Below are positions 35,488 to 44,576 of a stretch of 64,000 nt of DNA, one piece after another (the first letter of the stretch is position 1; every line of letters starts with the position of its first letter). The translations under genes were made by a program, and so were the position numbers. This DNA is from Magnetococcales bacterium DCbin4 (lineage in GTDB: Bacteria; Pseudomonadota; Magnetococcia; Magnetococcales; UBA8363). The notes under the pieces are model-generated. The model made no database searches, was not told where the DNA came from, and saw nothing but the letters and a program-made list of their open reading frames with translations. The stretch spans positions 39,027 to 103,026 of the forward strand of contig PEAN01000006.1 in assembly GCA_002753735.1 (NCBI GenBank), read 5' to 3'.

Positions 35488-37777
35488 GACGGGCCCCCTC
35501 TCTGCGTTGTTTCGTTTGATCGGGATATTCAATGCGGTGATGATAGAATCCCAGCGTCAGAACACGTATGAACGCCTCCTCAATCAAGGCGACTTCTTTG
35601 AGATTCAACCCACAGGTATCGAGTTGGTCATCGGCAATCTTACCGGCGATGATGCGCCGCACCAAAGCCTGGATTTGCGACGAAGAAGGTGTACGCAATG
35701 TCCTGGCTGCCGCTTCCACCGAATCTGCAAGCATCAGGATCCCCGCCTCTCTGGAAAAGGGCTTGGGACCGGGATAACGGAACTCTTCGGGGTTGATGTA
35801 TTCCCCCTTCTTGGCCGCCTGATTGATTGCCTTGTTATAGAAGAATTGCAGCAAGGATGTCCCATGGTGCGACAGAATGGCCTCAATGATCGGTCCCCCG
35901 AGTTTATGGGTTTTAGCCAACTCCAGACCATCCTTGACATGAGCCATGATCACCTTGGCCGACATGGACGGAAGCAGATTGTCATGACGGTTCTCACCGG
36001 TCTGATTTTCGACAAAATAGTTGGGTTTGGTCATTTTGCCGATGTCGTGATACAATGCCATGACCCGGGCCATCAAAGGATTGGCATTGATGTTTTCCGC
36101 CGCCGCTTCAGCCAGGTTGCCCATCATGACCGAATGATGATAGGTACCGGGAGAGCGCAACGACAATTCCTTGAGCAGGGGATGGTCGCTCGAAGCCAGT
36201 TCCAACAACCTTGAATCGGTCGTCACGTTGAACACCGATTCCAACAAGGGGATCAATGCCAACCCCCACAATCCCATCAGCAAACCGCTGGTCATGGCCA
36301 TGAACATGCCCAGAATCCAGTCAACCCCGGGTTGATTGCCACTCAACAACTCCACCATCGGCATGGTGACCATCTGGATCATCCCGACCCAGACCCCCGC
36401 CATGAGGACATCGAATCGACGGCGGCTGGTACGCAGTTTGGCTCCGCCCATCAAGGAACCGATCATGTAATAACAAAACAGCGGCAGCCCCCCTCCAGCC
36501 GACAAGGCTTCGAGAAATGAAAGAATAACCCCCAGAATCAGTGCCCCACCCGGAATGCCCGCCCGCGCCCCAACCGTGAGCGAAGCCAGTGCCGAAGCCA
36601 AAGCCACATGGGGAAGATAGACCACCATGTGAATCGGCAGCGCGAATATTTCGGTAATCCCCTGTCCCATGGTCAGGGTGATCGTACTGATGAAAGAGGT
36701 CCCCAGGAGAATGGAGGCAAGCATGTAGATGGTCTGCATGTCGCGCGGAAAGGCGGTCGATGTCGTCAAGAGAAACCACCGGCCCAGGGCGAGCATGATG
36801 GCAAGGATAAAGGCCAAACCAATGAACTTCATGATTTTGGCACCGGTCCACTGTGTCCGGTTCAATGCCTCGATTTTCAAACGCGCAGCCTCGGTGACCA
36901 GTTCCCCCTCCCGGACGATCATCTGCCCCCGTTTGGCCTGGAAGAATACCGTATCGATGCTGTCGAACGCCTTTTGCCGTTTCAAACGGGTTTCAGCAAG
37001 ATTCAACACCAGGTTGGGACGGATCATCGCCCGGGTTTCCCGCAGCAACCATTCCTGGATTTCCCGCGGATAATGATCCAGATGCTTGCGCATCGACTCT
37101 CCGAGCAGCCAGCGCATCCCATTGAGATCAATCGGTTTATCCCAATCCTTTCCCTTACGTTCCTTGCCATCGACGATGGAATAGATCACTGAGGGGGCAT
37201 CACGCAAATCCTTGAGCGTTTCAGGTCCACTGACGACCGTCTGATTTCGCAGTTCCCCCAACCATTCGGACACTTTTTGCGATAGCGCCGTCAGGGAGTC
37301 CAGATTGAGCAACGATTGAACCAGGCGGGAAGAAATTTCCTCCTCCTGCCGTTGGGAAAATTCTTCAGTAATGGCAGCAATGTTGAGTTGACTGCCCTGT
37401 TCTTCACGAACCGTTTGCAACCACTCCAAGGTATCGACGATCTGACGGATGACCGGATCCATCATGCCGCCATCCCAGTCATAGATGGAGGCAATCGCCT
37501 GGGCCGCTTCCTGACGCAACTTCAGGGTCGTCTCCTTGTCCTCCACCAGGAGATCGCGATCTGCCTTGATATTTTTCTGTGCGATTTCACCAACATCGGG
37601 AAGGTACTGCAATTTCATGACCACCGGCGAATTGATCAGCGTCAGCGCCAGGACATAACCCGCAAACGTCATCCAATGCATCACCATCGGAAGGGAGATC
37701 TGTCTTTTCCGTTTATTGCTTTCGCCCTGCTGTTTCTGAAGTGCCTTGCTGACCGTTTTTTCCCTGGTTTCGGCCAT
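35435..37777 (-). CDS. pgpH: 7TM-HD phosphohydrolase, PgpH-like
   Basis: 780 residues. One N-terminal helix (MHWMTFAGYVLALTLINSPV), a large extracytoplasmic 7TMR-HDED domain (to about residue 315), seven membrane spans, and a cytosolic HD domain with HSVMMGNLAEAAAENINANP, ALYHDIGKMTKPNYF and HHGTSLLQFFYNKA. In Firmicutes PgpH hydrolyses c-di-AMP. In proteobacteria the family sits beside phoH and ybeY, as here, but its substrate is not established. The C-terminal tail is basic. It starts 3 bp after phoH. Confidence 0.88.
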   Translation of the reverse strand: MAETREKTVSKALQKQQGESNKRKRQISLPMVMHWMTFAGYVLALTLINSPVVMKLQYLPDVGEIAQKNIKADRDLLVEDKETTLKLRQEAAQAIASIYDWDGGMMDPVIRQIVDTLEWLQTVREEQGSQLNIAAITEEFSQRQEEEISSRLVQSLLNLDSLTALSQKVSEWLGELRNQTVVSGPETLKDLRDAPSVIYSIVDGKERKGKDWDKPIDLNGMRWLLGESMRKHLDHYPREIQEWLLRETRAMIRPNLVLNLAETRLKRQKAFDSIDTVFFQAKRGQMIVREGELVTEAARLKIEALNRTQWTGAKIMKFIGLAFILAIMLALGRWFLLTTSTAFPRDMQTIYMLASILLGTSFISTITLTMGQGITEIFALPIHMVVYLPHVALASALASLTVGARAGIPGGALILGVILSFLEALSAGGGLPLFCYYMIGSLMGGAKLRTSRRRFDVLMAGVWVGMIQMVTMPMVELLSGNQPGVDWILGMFMAMTSGLLMGLWGLALIPLLESVFNVTTDSRLLELASSDHPLLKELSLRSPGTYHHSVMMGNLAEAAAENINANPLMARVMALYHDIGKMTKPNYFVENQTGENRHDNLLPSMSAKVIMAHVKDGLELAKTHKLGGPIIEAILSHHGTSLLQFFYNKAINQAAKKGEYINPEEFRYPGPKPFSREAGILMLADSVEAAARTLRTPSSSQIQALVRRIIAGKIADDQLDTCGLNLKEVALIEEAFIRVLTLGFYHHRIEYPDQTKQRREGARREGNSPGKPGAVAVAKG

Positions 37778-37780
37778 GGT

Positions 37781-38797
37781 TCATTCCGATCCTCTTTTCT
37801 TCCAATGATGCCGACCCGCCTGATCGTAGGCCTGGATGATACAGCGTACCAAAGGATGGCGAACAACGTCCTGATCGGAAAAATAAACCCATTCGATCCC
37901 TTGAACGTGTTTCAAAATCTCCATGGCGTCAATCAAACCCGATCGCGTCCCCCGGGGCAGGTCAATCTGGGTGGGATCACCACAGACCACGGTACGGGAA
38001 CCCGCACCCAACCGGGTCAAAAACATTTTCATTTGTTCAGGAGTGACATTCTGGGCTTCATCGAGAATGATGAACGCCTCATCCAGAGTCCGGCCACGCA
38101 TATAGGCCAAAGGTGCCACTTCAAGGGTATTGCGGCTCAACATTTTTTCAATCCGGTCGCTACCCAGTGTATCCTGCAGTGCATCAAACAGTGGACGCAG
38201 ATAAGGATCGATCTTGGCTTGCAGATCCCCGGGCAGGAAGCCCAACCGCTCACCGGCTTCGACCGCTGGTCGGGTCAGGATGATCTTCTCGACCCAGCCT
38301 TCCTGAAAGCCCGCAACTGCGCTCGCCACCGCCAGATAGGTTTTTCCCGTTCCCGCCGGACCCACGGCGAAGGTTAATGCGGATCGGGTCAGAATCTGTA
38401 CATAATCAGCTTGTCTCGGGGTACGGGGTTGGATGGCTTTCTTGGGGGTTTTAATGAAGTTTTCGGGAGAAAAGACCCGCTCCAGACTTCTTTGGGAACA
38501 TAAAGCCCGTATCCCCGCCTCCACACTCTGCTGGTCCACGTGTTGGCCCCTTTTCAACGAATCATAGAGGGTTTCCAAAAGTGTTTTGACCTTGTCCCCC
38601 TGTTCCTTGGAAGCGGTAATCACCACGCCATTGCCCAGGGGGTGCAACATGCAATCCAAATGATGTTCCATCAATTTCAGATGGGTATCCAACTCCCCGA
38701 ACAGAGAAGCGGCAAGACGATTGTCGGGAAACTCCACAATCTGGGTACGCTGGTGTGGCGTTGCGCCATCGTCCATGTCAATAGACCAAGTTTTCAT
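37781..38797 (-). CDS. phoH: PhoH-like ATPase
   Basis: 338 residues. An N-terminal region with a KH-like fold is followed by the PhoH P-loop domain: Walker A AVGPAGTGKTYLAVA, LTRPAVEAGERLGFLPGDLQ and Walker B EAFIILDEAQNVTPEQMK, ending LTRLGAGSRTVVCGDPTQID. It is an RNA-associated ATPase family that cooperates with YbeY, which is two genes downstream. Confidence 0.95.
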   Translation of the reverse strand: MKTWSIDMDDGATPHQRTQIVEFPDNRLAASLFGELDTHLKLMEHHLDCMLHPLGNGVVITASKEQGDKVKTLLETLYDSLKRGQHVDQQSVEAGIRALCSQRSLERVFSPENFIKTPKKAIQPRTPRQADYVQILTRSALTFAVGPAGTGKTYLAVASAVAGFQEGWVEKIILTRPAVEAGERLGFLPGDLQAKIDPYLRPLFDALQDTLGSDRIEKMLSRNTLEVAPLAYMRGRTLDEAFIILDEAQNVTPEQMKMFLTRLGAGSRTVVCGDPTQIDLPRGTRSGLIDAMEILKHVQGIEWVYFSDQDVVRHPLVRCIIQAYDQAGRHHWKKRGSE

Positions 38798-38875
38798 GCG
38801 TATCGTTACGGCAGATCATCGATGCAACTTCAATAAAATCTGCATCGAATGCCCAAAACACCCCGAGGCAACCTG

Positions 38876-40225
38876 TCAAACCACCCGCTCCGGCAACACG
38901 CATCCCTTGAGTGAATTCGGAAACCCTTCAACGATTTCAACCTCAAGCAAGCGGCCAATCCATTCCCTCGGCCCCGGAATATTCACCCACCGGTTGCCCC
39001 GGGTCCGACCGCTCAACAGCCCCTGCCCCGTTCGGGATTGTTTTTCGACCAGGATTTCCTCTCGTTTGCCGACCTGCTGCCGATTATTCTCCAGTTGAAT
39101 CCGGTTGAGCGTGTCTTGCAGGTCCGCCAAACGTTGCTGCCCAACGGCCAAGGGTACCGCTGGCACCATGGATGCGGCTTTGGTCCCCGGTCGGGAAGAA
39201 AACAAGAACGAATAGGCATGATCAAAACGAAGTTCTTCGATCAATGCCAAAGTGGCTTGGAAGTCCTGCTCCGTTTCACCCGGAAAGGCCACGATGAAAT
39301 CGGACGCCAAGGCCATTTCAGGATGGACCCGACGTAATTTTTCCGCCCATTGCCGGTAGTCCGCAACGGTATGTCCGCGTTCCATGGCCCGAAGAATGGC
39401 ATCGGACCCGGATTGGATGGGAAGATGCATGTAAGGACACAGTTCGGGCAGTTCCGCAAAAAGTTCCACCAGATCATCGTTCATATCGGCAGGGTGTGAT
39501 GTGATGAAACGAATCCTCCGAACCCCCTCCAACAAGGCGACGCGACGAATCAATAATGCCAGGTCATGAATCGTCCCATCGGAGTCCATGGCCTTGTAGG
39601 TGGTGACGTTTTGCCCAAGGAGCTGAATTTCCACCGCCCCCTGACTCAGGCAGACGGCGATTTCATCAAGGACATCGGCGACCGGACGACTCCATTCGGG
39701 ACCACGGGTATGGGGCACGACGCAATAGGAACAATAACGGTTGCATCCCTCCTGAATGGTCACCATGGCAATGGGACCCGACTGGCCGGTTGCGGGCAGA
39801 TGGTCAAACTTGTCGGTCGCATGGGTGGAGGTGGCACATATTTTCTGTTGCCGTTGCGCCAGGCGGTCCAACATTTGCGGCAGTTCATGATAGTTTTGCG
39901 GCCCGAAGACCACATCCACGAAGGGGGCACGACGAAATATTTCCATCCCCTCCGCCTGGCCGACACACCCCCCGACTGCAAAAACCACATCGCCGTCATC
40001 ACCTTGTGCACGCTGTTGCACCAACTTGCGCATCCGCCCCAGTTCGGAGAACAATTTTTCTTCCGCCTTCTCACGGATATGGCAGGTATTGAACACAATC
40101 AGATCGGCAGCCTCAGGGGTCGAGACCAGGGTCAGACCATGACTTTTTGCCAACAGGTCGGTAATGCGTCCGGCATCGTACAGATTCATCTGACAGCCGA
40201 AATTTTTGATAAAGAGGTTCTTCAA
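38876..40225 (-). CDS. miaB: tRNA-2-methylthio-N6-dimethylallyladenosine synthase
   Basis: 449 residues. The N-terminal UPF0004 domain has FIKNFGCQMNLYDAGRI with the first auxiliary-cluster Cys. The radical SAM motif is EGCNRYCSYCVVPHTRGPEW, and a C-terminal TRAM domain (HPEMALASDF to EIVEGFPNSL) ends the protein. MiaB thiomethylates A37 of tRNAs reading UNN codons. It overlaps coaD by 4 bp. Confidence 0.95.
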   Translation of the reverse strand: MKNLFIKNFGCQMNLYDAGRITDLLAKSHGLTLVSTPEAADLIVFNTCHIREKAEEKLFSELGRMRKLVQQRAQGDDGDVVFAVGGCVGQAEGMEIFRRAPFVDVVFGPQNYHELPQMLDRLAQRQQKICATSTHATDKFDHLPATGQSGPIAMVTIQEGCNRYCSYCVVPHTRGPEWSRPVADVLDEIAVCLSQGAVEIQLLGQNVTTYKAMDSDGTIHDLALLIRRVALLEGVRRIRFITSHPADMNDDLVELFAELPELCPYMHLPIQSGSDAILRAMERGHTVADYRQWAEKLRRVHPEMALASDFIVAFPGETEQDFQATLALIEELRFDHAYSFLFSSRPGTKAASMVPAVPLAVGQQRLADLQDTLNRIQLENNRQQVGKREEILVEKQSRTGQGLLSGRTRGNRWVNIPGPREWIGRLLEVEIVEGFPNSLKGCVLPERVV

Positions 40226-40725
40226 ACCTTCTCCACTTGAATGGACGGTTGAAATTTGGCCTGAAGGGCGGTCAGAACCGCCGGTGGAACAAACGGGGCG
40301 ACATCACCACCCATCTTGGCAATTTCCTTGACGAGTCGTGAGGAAATGTAGGTTGTCGATTCACTGGCCATGAGAAATACCGTTTCCACCTGGGCGTTGA
40401 GTTTGCGGTTCATGGCCGCCATCTGGAATTCATATTCAAAATCGGATACCGCACGCAACCCCCGGAGAATGGTACATGCACCGATATCTCTGACAAAATG
40501 GATCAGAAGCCCCTCCATCCGACAAATCCGGACCTGAGGCAGTTCCCGGGTCGCTTCCTGGAGAAACGCCATCCTTTCGGCAACCGAAAAAAGGGCGGTC
40601 TTGGCGGTATTGTCAGCGATGGCCACGACCACGCCATCAAACAGCAGGTTGCCTCTGGCGATGACATCCAGATGCCCCAGGGTTACGGGGTCGAAGGTTC
40701 CAGGATAGACAGCTATTTTTTTCAT
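40222..40725 (-). CDS. coaD: Phosphopantetheine adenylyltransferase
   Basis: 167 residues, normal length. The nucleotidyltransferase T/H-x-G-H motif is in YPGTFDPVTLGHLDVIARG and the C-terminal ISSRLVKEIAKMGGDVAPFV is typical. It catalyses the fourth step of coenzyme A synthesis. ATGA overlaps both rsmD upstream and miaB downstream. Confidence 0.96.
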   Translation of the reverse strand: MKKIAVYPGTFDPVTLGHLDVIARGNLLFDGVVVAIADNTAKTALFSVAERMAFLQEATRELPQVRICRMEGLLIHFVRDIGACTILRGLRAVSDFEYEFQMAAMNRKLNAQVETVFLMASESTTYISSRLVKEIAKMGGDVAPFVPPAVLTALQAKFQPSIQVEKV

Positions 40726-41324
40726 TCCGAATTTTCTTTCCCAGCGATCTTTGCAAAAATGGAGATACGGGTATCACCGTAGCGTCGATATTGCAATGGC
40801 TCCCATGAGGAAAGATCATCGAAGATCGTGCCATCCTCATGCTCCGCCACCACCAGCGTCCCTGGCACGATGAAGCGGCACTGGCCAAGCGCGCTCAATG
40901 TTTGTCCCACGAGATTGCGACCATAGGGGGGATCCATGAAAATAATGGCGGAACGGTCCCCATGTTGCGCTGACCATTGGTGGAATAATGATTCGATACG
41001 GGCCAGCGTGGTCCCCCGGGGGACCGATCCCCGGATGACAAGGGCTGAATTCGTCCATTGCATTCGGTCGATGTTTTGTTGAATGGCCTGGCAGACCGTG
41101 GGATGGTGATCGACAAAAACCGCAAACCCCGCACCACGACTCAAGGCTTCCATTCCCATCAACCCGCTTCCGGCAAAAAGATCAAGCATCCATCCACCTG
41201 CAAGACGGGTTTGAAGCATATTGAAGACCGCCTCCCGCACACGTCCCGTGGTTGGCCGAACACCCTCATGGGCGGGCACTTGGATGCATTGTCCGCGGTG
41301 GCTACCTCCGGTAATTCGAACCAT
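40722..41324 (-). CDS. rsmD: 16S rRNA m2G966 methyltransferase
   Basis: 200 residues. MVRITGGSHRGQCIQVPAHE opens, then VRPTTGRVREAVFNML, motif I LDLFAGSGLMGMEALSRGA and catalytic motif IIFMDPPYGRN. rsmD-coaD is a common proteobacterial pair. It follows the cNMP-binding gene by 27 bp on the same strand. Confidence 0.95.
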   Translation of the reverse strand: MVRITGGSHRGQCIQVPAHEGVRPTTGRVREAVFNMLQTRLAGGWMLDLFAGSGLMGMEALSRGAGFAVFVDHHPTVCQAIQQNIDRMQWTNSALVIRGSVPRGTTLARIESLFHQWSAQHGDRSAIIFMDPPYGRNLVGQTLSALGQCRFIVPGTLVVAEHEDGTIFDDLSSWEPLQYRRYGDTRISIFAKIAGKENSE

Positions 41325-41351
41325 GCAGGGTCAACCGTGACACTCCAGACT

Positions 41352-42047
41352 TCAGAATGCTTCCGTGAGTTGCTGGTTGAGACGGTCGATGAATTCAACC
41401 AGATGTTTGATGATGGCATCGCGCGCCGCTTCAAGATCGACCGGGGAAGCGCCACTGGGACGGATCAGAAGTTCCAACTCACTGTCCACCTCCAACTCTG
41501 GAGACTCCCCGATCATGGACTCCACCTTGGCGACCATTTCCTCGACCCGGATGCTCAGTTGGTCAATCACCCGATCCTTCAGCCGAATTCGCAACGAGGG
41601 ATCGAGGGTCGGCAGGATGTTGCTGTCGAGACGCAGAACGACCGCCGTTTTTTTCTGCTTCTTGAAGATTTCCCCCAAAAGCGCCTGGTCCAATTGAAAT
41701 TTACTTTGGCTCACCGTCGTCATCCTTGGCGGGTGAACGATGACATTGGTGATCCGGGTACGCCCCGTCAAAAACGCCACTTCACCAAAAAAATCACCCG
41801 GTTCCAGTTGCGCCATGGGGATGCCCGCCCCTTCCTTGACGACACTGGCAAACCCATGCAGCAGAATGAACAAGGCACGGTCCGATCCCCCTTCCTGGAT
41901 CAGGAATTCCCCGGTATCATAGCCGAGGATGTGAAGGTGTTGCTTTGAGAAGTCCCCGATTTCGCTGACATCAAGAAAGGAAAAAAGCGTCAGTGATTGG
42001 ATGATCCGTTGAATCTGATCCACAGTCAAATGGTTATATGTGATCAC
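41352..42047 (-). CDS. Cyclic nucleotide-binding domain protein
   Basis: 231 residues from GTG 42047. The beta-roll of a CRP-type cNMP domain spans residues 20-130, with FLIQEGGSDRALFILLHGFA and the phosphate-binding cassette LEPGDFFGEVAFLTGRTRIT. No helix-turn-helix follows. Instead the C-terminal ~90 residues are helical and acidic (LSIRVEEMVAKVESMIGESP and beyond), so this is not a CRP transcription factor but a cNMP-gated or structural relay. Divergent from the flavin reductase gene. Confidence 0.83.
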   Translation of the reverse strand: MITYNHLTVDQIQRIIQSLTLFSFLDVSEIGDFSKQHLHILGYDTGEFLIQEGGSDRALFILLHGFASVVKEGAGIPMAQLEPGDFFGEVAFLTGRTRITNVIVHPPRMTTVSQSKFQLDQALLGEIFKKQKKTAVVLRLDSNILPTLDPSLRIRLKDRVIDQLSIRVEEMVAKVESMIGESPELEVDSELELLIRPSGASPVDLEAARDAIIKHLVEFIDRLNQQLTEAF

Positions 42048-42253
42048 AATCGCGCTCCCAATCCTCCGGCAACCTTCCCTGGCGGCAATCCAGGACCAAA
42101 TATGAACTCAGGATAACATGTTCGGAGCTCAAAATCGAAGAACTACCACGGTTCCAAACTGTTTTCTACATGATATTTATGCAATTTTAACGCCAATCAT
42201 TCAGGTATGAAACTCTTTATTCTTTCCACCCCACCCAAGCCGGAGACTGCGAC

Positions 42254-42871
42254 ATGTTGATTGATCTTGGTACCCTGTCACCCAATCAGGTCTATCACAC
42301 GGTGACACAAACCCTGATCCCCCGACCCATCGCCTGGGTCCTGACCGAAAACCAATCAAAATCCTTCAACATCGCCCCTTTTTCCTATTTCAACGCCATC
42401 GCCAGCGAACCACCACTGCTGATGCTTTCCATTGGCCTGAAAAAAGACGGTTCCGCCAAGGACACCCGGCGCAACATCATCGAGAGGCAACATTTTGTCG
42501 TCCATATCGCCTCCATGGATACCCTGGAGGCGCTCAACAATTCATCCGCGGAACTACCCGAAGAAGTTTCCGAGGTTGAACGGGAACATTTGACCCTGAC
42601 CGATTTTCCCGGCTTTTCCCTCCCCCGCATTGCCAACTGCAAGGTTGCCTTTGCCTGCCGATTCCATGATGTACAGGAGATTGGAAAAATTCGTCAAGCC
42701 CTGATATTGGGCGAGATTCAAACCATCTTTGTTGACGACTCGGTGGTAATCCACGACGCCAAAGGACGGATGCGTATCGATGCCGCCGCCATCGCCCCCC
42801 TGTCCAGACTGGGACCGGGAGAATATGCCTCTTTTGGCAAAACTGTCCGCATCCCGATTCCGACGGTTTGA
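42254..42871 (+). CDS. Flavin reductase-like (FMN-binding split barrel) protein
   Basis: 205 residues. The start TLIPRPIAWVLTENQSKSFN, then IAPFSYFNAIASEPPLLMLS and KDTRRNIIERQHFVVHI, are the signatures of the flavin reductase / DIM6-NTAB family, which binds FMN. Members act as stand-alone reductases or partners of monooxygenases; no oxygenase is encoded nearby. ATG 42254 has weak upstream CGGAG. Confidence 0.87.
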   Translation: MLIDLGTLSPNQVYHTVTQTLIPRPIAWVLTENQSKSFNIAPFSYFNAIASEPPLLMLSIGLKKDGSAKDTRRNIIERQHFVVHIASMDTLEALNNSSAELPEEVSEVEREHLTLTDFPGFSLPRIANCKVAFACRFHDVQEIGKIRQALILGEIQTIFVDDSVVIHDAKGRMRIDAAAIAPLSRLGPGEYASFGKTVRIPIPTV

Positions 42872-42955
42872 GCACCCTTCGGACGTGCACGCTTCGTTGC
42901 TTTTGTCACGTCTCACAAGCCGGGATCAAAGGGAGACTTGGTTGTTTGGAGTGGA

Positions 42956-43008
42956 CTCGTGGTTGTAAGCTGATATTATCTAGACATGCAGTTTCCCACA
43001 ACCACGAG
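42956..43008. repeat. 11-bp inverted repeat, 31-bp loop
   Basis: CTCGTGGTTGT at 42956-42966 and its perfect complement ACAACCACGAG at 42998-43008. No T-tract follows, so it may be a palindromic intergenic element rather than a terminator of the flavin reductase gene. Confidence 0.7.
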
Positions 43009-43043
43009 GCTCCCATTGAAAAGAATAATCGACCATCAACAAA

Positions 43044-43637
43044 TTGTTGCCAATGTCATTGCCGCCGTCATATAGTATGGTATTGGCCACAATTGTTCCC
43101 TACGTGTTTGATTTCTATTCTAATAAAGGTTTTATCTATTACACAATCCTCGCGAGTATTGGCATCTTCATCCATTACTTGATCACTAATGGATCGTGTC
43201 AATCGAAACTGGCGGAAGCGGAACAAAAACACGCTCGGGAGATTGCCGAGCTGGAACAATCGAACAACAATTTCAGGGAGAGGATCTCCGAACTTGAGAG
43301 AACCACCGACGGCGTTGCCTTCAAGAAGGACTATGGTGGACCCCGGAAATGCGACAGTTGGTTAAGCGATAATTCCTCCCCCTGGATTTCACAAAGAAGG
43401 AGGAAAATGAATATTGCGAAACGGCGTCAGCATGAAAGAAGGTCGCGCATGTACTCTTCGACCTATCCAATCAGCGTTTTCAAGGCTGGAAGGACGGTGG
43501 CTGTAATGACCAGAGCCAGCATCCATTTGATGAGCAACAGATCGGCTCGTATGGGGGCGAGTTCTTTCTCAAACTTGTTGTCCATTTCCAGCTTGAGTTC
43601 ACGCAAATCCCCTTTGGCGGCCAGATCTTTCAACTGA
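43044..43637 (+). CDS. Uncertain membrane/coiled-coil protein, possibly decayed
   Basis: An open frame of 197 codons. Residues 12-50 are hydrophobic (MVLATIVPYVFDFYSNKGFI, then YYTILASIGIFIHYLI) and residues 55-90 form a plausible coiled coil (KLAEAEQKHAREIAELEQSN). After about residue 130 the frame runs antisense to the DUF1640 pseudogene and loses any protein-like pattern. Starts at 43044 (TTG) or 43077 (ATG) lack a ribosome site. I read it as a small membrane coiled-coil gene whose 3' part has been replaced or decayed. Confidence 0.4.
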   Translation: MLPMSLPPSYSMVLATIVPYVFDFYSNKGFIYYTILASIGIFIHYLITNGSCQSKLAEAEQKHAREIAELEQSNNNFRERISELERTTDGVAFKKDYGGPRKCDSWLSDNSSPWISQRRRKMNIAKRRQHERRSRMYSSTYPISVFKAGRTVAVMTRASIHLMSNRSARMGASSFSNLLSISSLSSRKSPLAARSFN

Positions 43638-43738
43638 CTCTCCTGCACATCTCAGATTGCTTCCGAAAATGCTTCGGCCTGCTTCTCGTCCACTCCGACA
43701 TCACGAAGACGGCGGAGGAATGATGCCACGAACAGCAT
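43463..43738 (-). pseudogene. DUF1640 coiled-coil protein, broken by a nonsense codon
   Basis: On the minus strand ATG 43738 opens MLFVASFLRRLRDVGVDEKQ and continues AEAFSEAI, then TGA at 43652-43654, then DVQESQLKDLAAKGDLREL in the same frame to the end. Intact DUF1640 (CCDC90-like) proteins read AIRDVQ here, so one CGA-to-TGA change explains the stop. The C-terminal membrane helix (LLLIKWMLALVITATVLPAL) is intact. The usual N-terminus is also shortened. The downstream half could still start at GTG 43648. Confidence 0.75.
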
Positions 43739-43959
43739 ACCACACCACACGGATAAGGCGGAGAAAATTTCGGTGGTGTCCTATGTTGACACAGATCCAG
43801 CCGGGAACAAGACCCACTCTTCAGTTGACCACGTGACCCGCAAGGTATACTGCCATCGTTGGTGTTCTGGCTTTATACCTTCCCAGTTCCTTTGCGCCGA
43901 TTTCATTTCCTGGTCTGGGAGAAACATGATGAACTTCATTCCAAGTATCTGAATTAATT
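43739..43959. other. Non-coding stretch 3' of tRNA-Leu
   Basis: A 52-codon minus-strand frame (43781-43939) exists without a good ribosome site or known motif. I see no attachment-site duplication of the tRNA 3' end here. Confidence 0.4.
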
Positions 43960-44046
43960 TGGTACCCGCGACCGGACTTGAACCGGTACGACCTTGCGGT
44001 CAACGGATTTTAAGTCCGTTGCGTCTGCCTGTTCCGCCACGCGGGC
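43960..44046 (-). tRNA. tRNA-Leu (anticodon TAA)
   Basis: 87 nt with CCA encoded. The acceptor stem GCCCGCG pairs with CGCGGGT, there is a long variable arm as in class II tRNAs, the T-loop is GGTTCAAGTCC, and the anticodon loop ACTTAAAAT gives TAA. Confidence 0.95.
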
Positions 44047-44240
44047 AATACCTCGTACACCATCACCTCAACGTCATACCGTCAAATTACCAGCACCGCC
44101 CAACCGGATGACGTCGTTGGTCCTGCTCAAGCCGTCATCGATATCCATGTGCCCAATCGTTCCACAGGTCGCAACAGACCTGTCGCCAACCCGGGAACGA
44201 CCGGTTGGAAAATGAAACACGACGTCTGGCATCGTTACCG

Positions 44241-44393
44241 TCAGGATTCAACATGGGAAAATTGAACGACCTGCTTCCGACCTCGCATTCTGCCCCATAG
44301 GATTTTCATGGAATACTCGTTCGGATTGGAAATTCCCAGGCCATAGATAAAACAGATGACCGCAAACGGAAACAAAAACAGATAGGCAAGCAT
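44241..44393 (-). CDS. Small membrane protein, 50 residues
   Basis: Found by reading the minus strand: ATG 44393 with GAGG seven bases upstream, 50 codons, TGA at 44241-44243. One transmembrane helix (MLAYLFLFPFAVICFIYGLG) is followed by a basic tail (ILWGRMRGRKQVV), so the C-terminus should be cytosolic. No family recognised. The good ribosome site and clean helix-plus-basic-tail layout support it as real. Confidence 0.5.
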   Translation of the reverse strand: MLAYLFLFPFAVICFIYGLGISNPNEYSMKILWGRMRGRKQVVQFSHVES

Positions 44394-44576
44394 GAGTCAA
44401 CCTCAACACGATTGATAATATATTAAGACCAGATTGCGATGGCTGAATGGCACCATTGCAGCCATCCAAACGTTCAATAGCGTTGAAGCATCTTTCATGC
44501 CATCAATGAAAAAATTCTTCCCGGTATCGATCCGTTCAAAACAAGGTCAAAGAAATCCCCGATCAACCTCCACCCA
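44394..44576. other. Intergenic, nothing recognised
   Basis: About 180 bp between the small membrane gene and the deacetylase gene, without repeats or frames I can support. Confidence 0.4.

Noticed and set aside
37316..38377. 353-codon plus-strand frame
   Set aside because: Antisense to pgpH and phoH, both clearly recognised.
43821..44003. 60-codon minus-strand frame
   Set aside because: It runs through tRNA-Leu, so it is not a protein gene.
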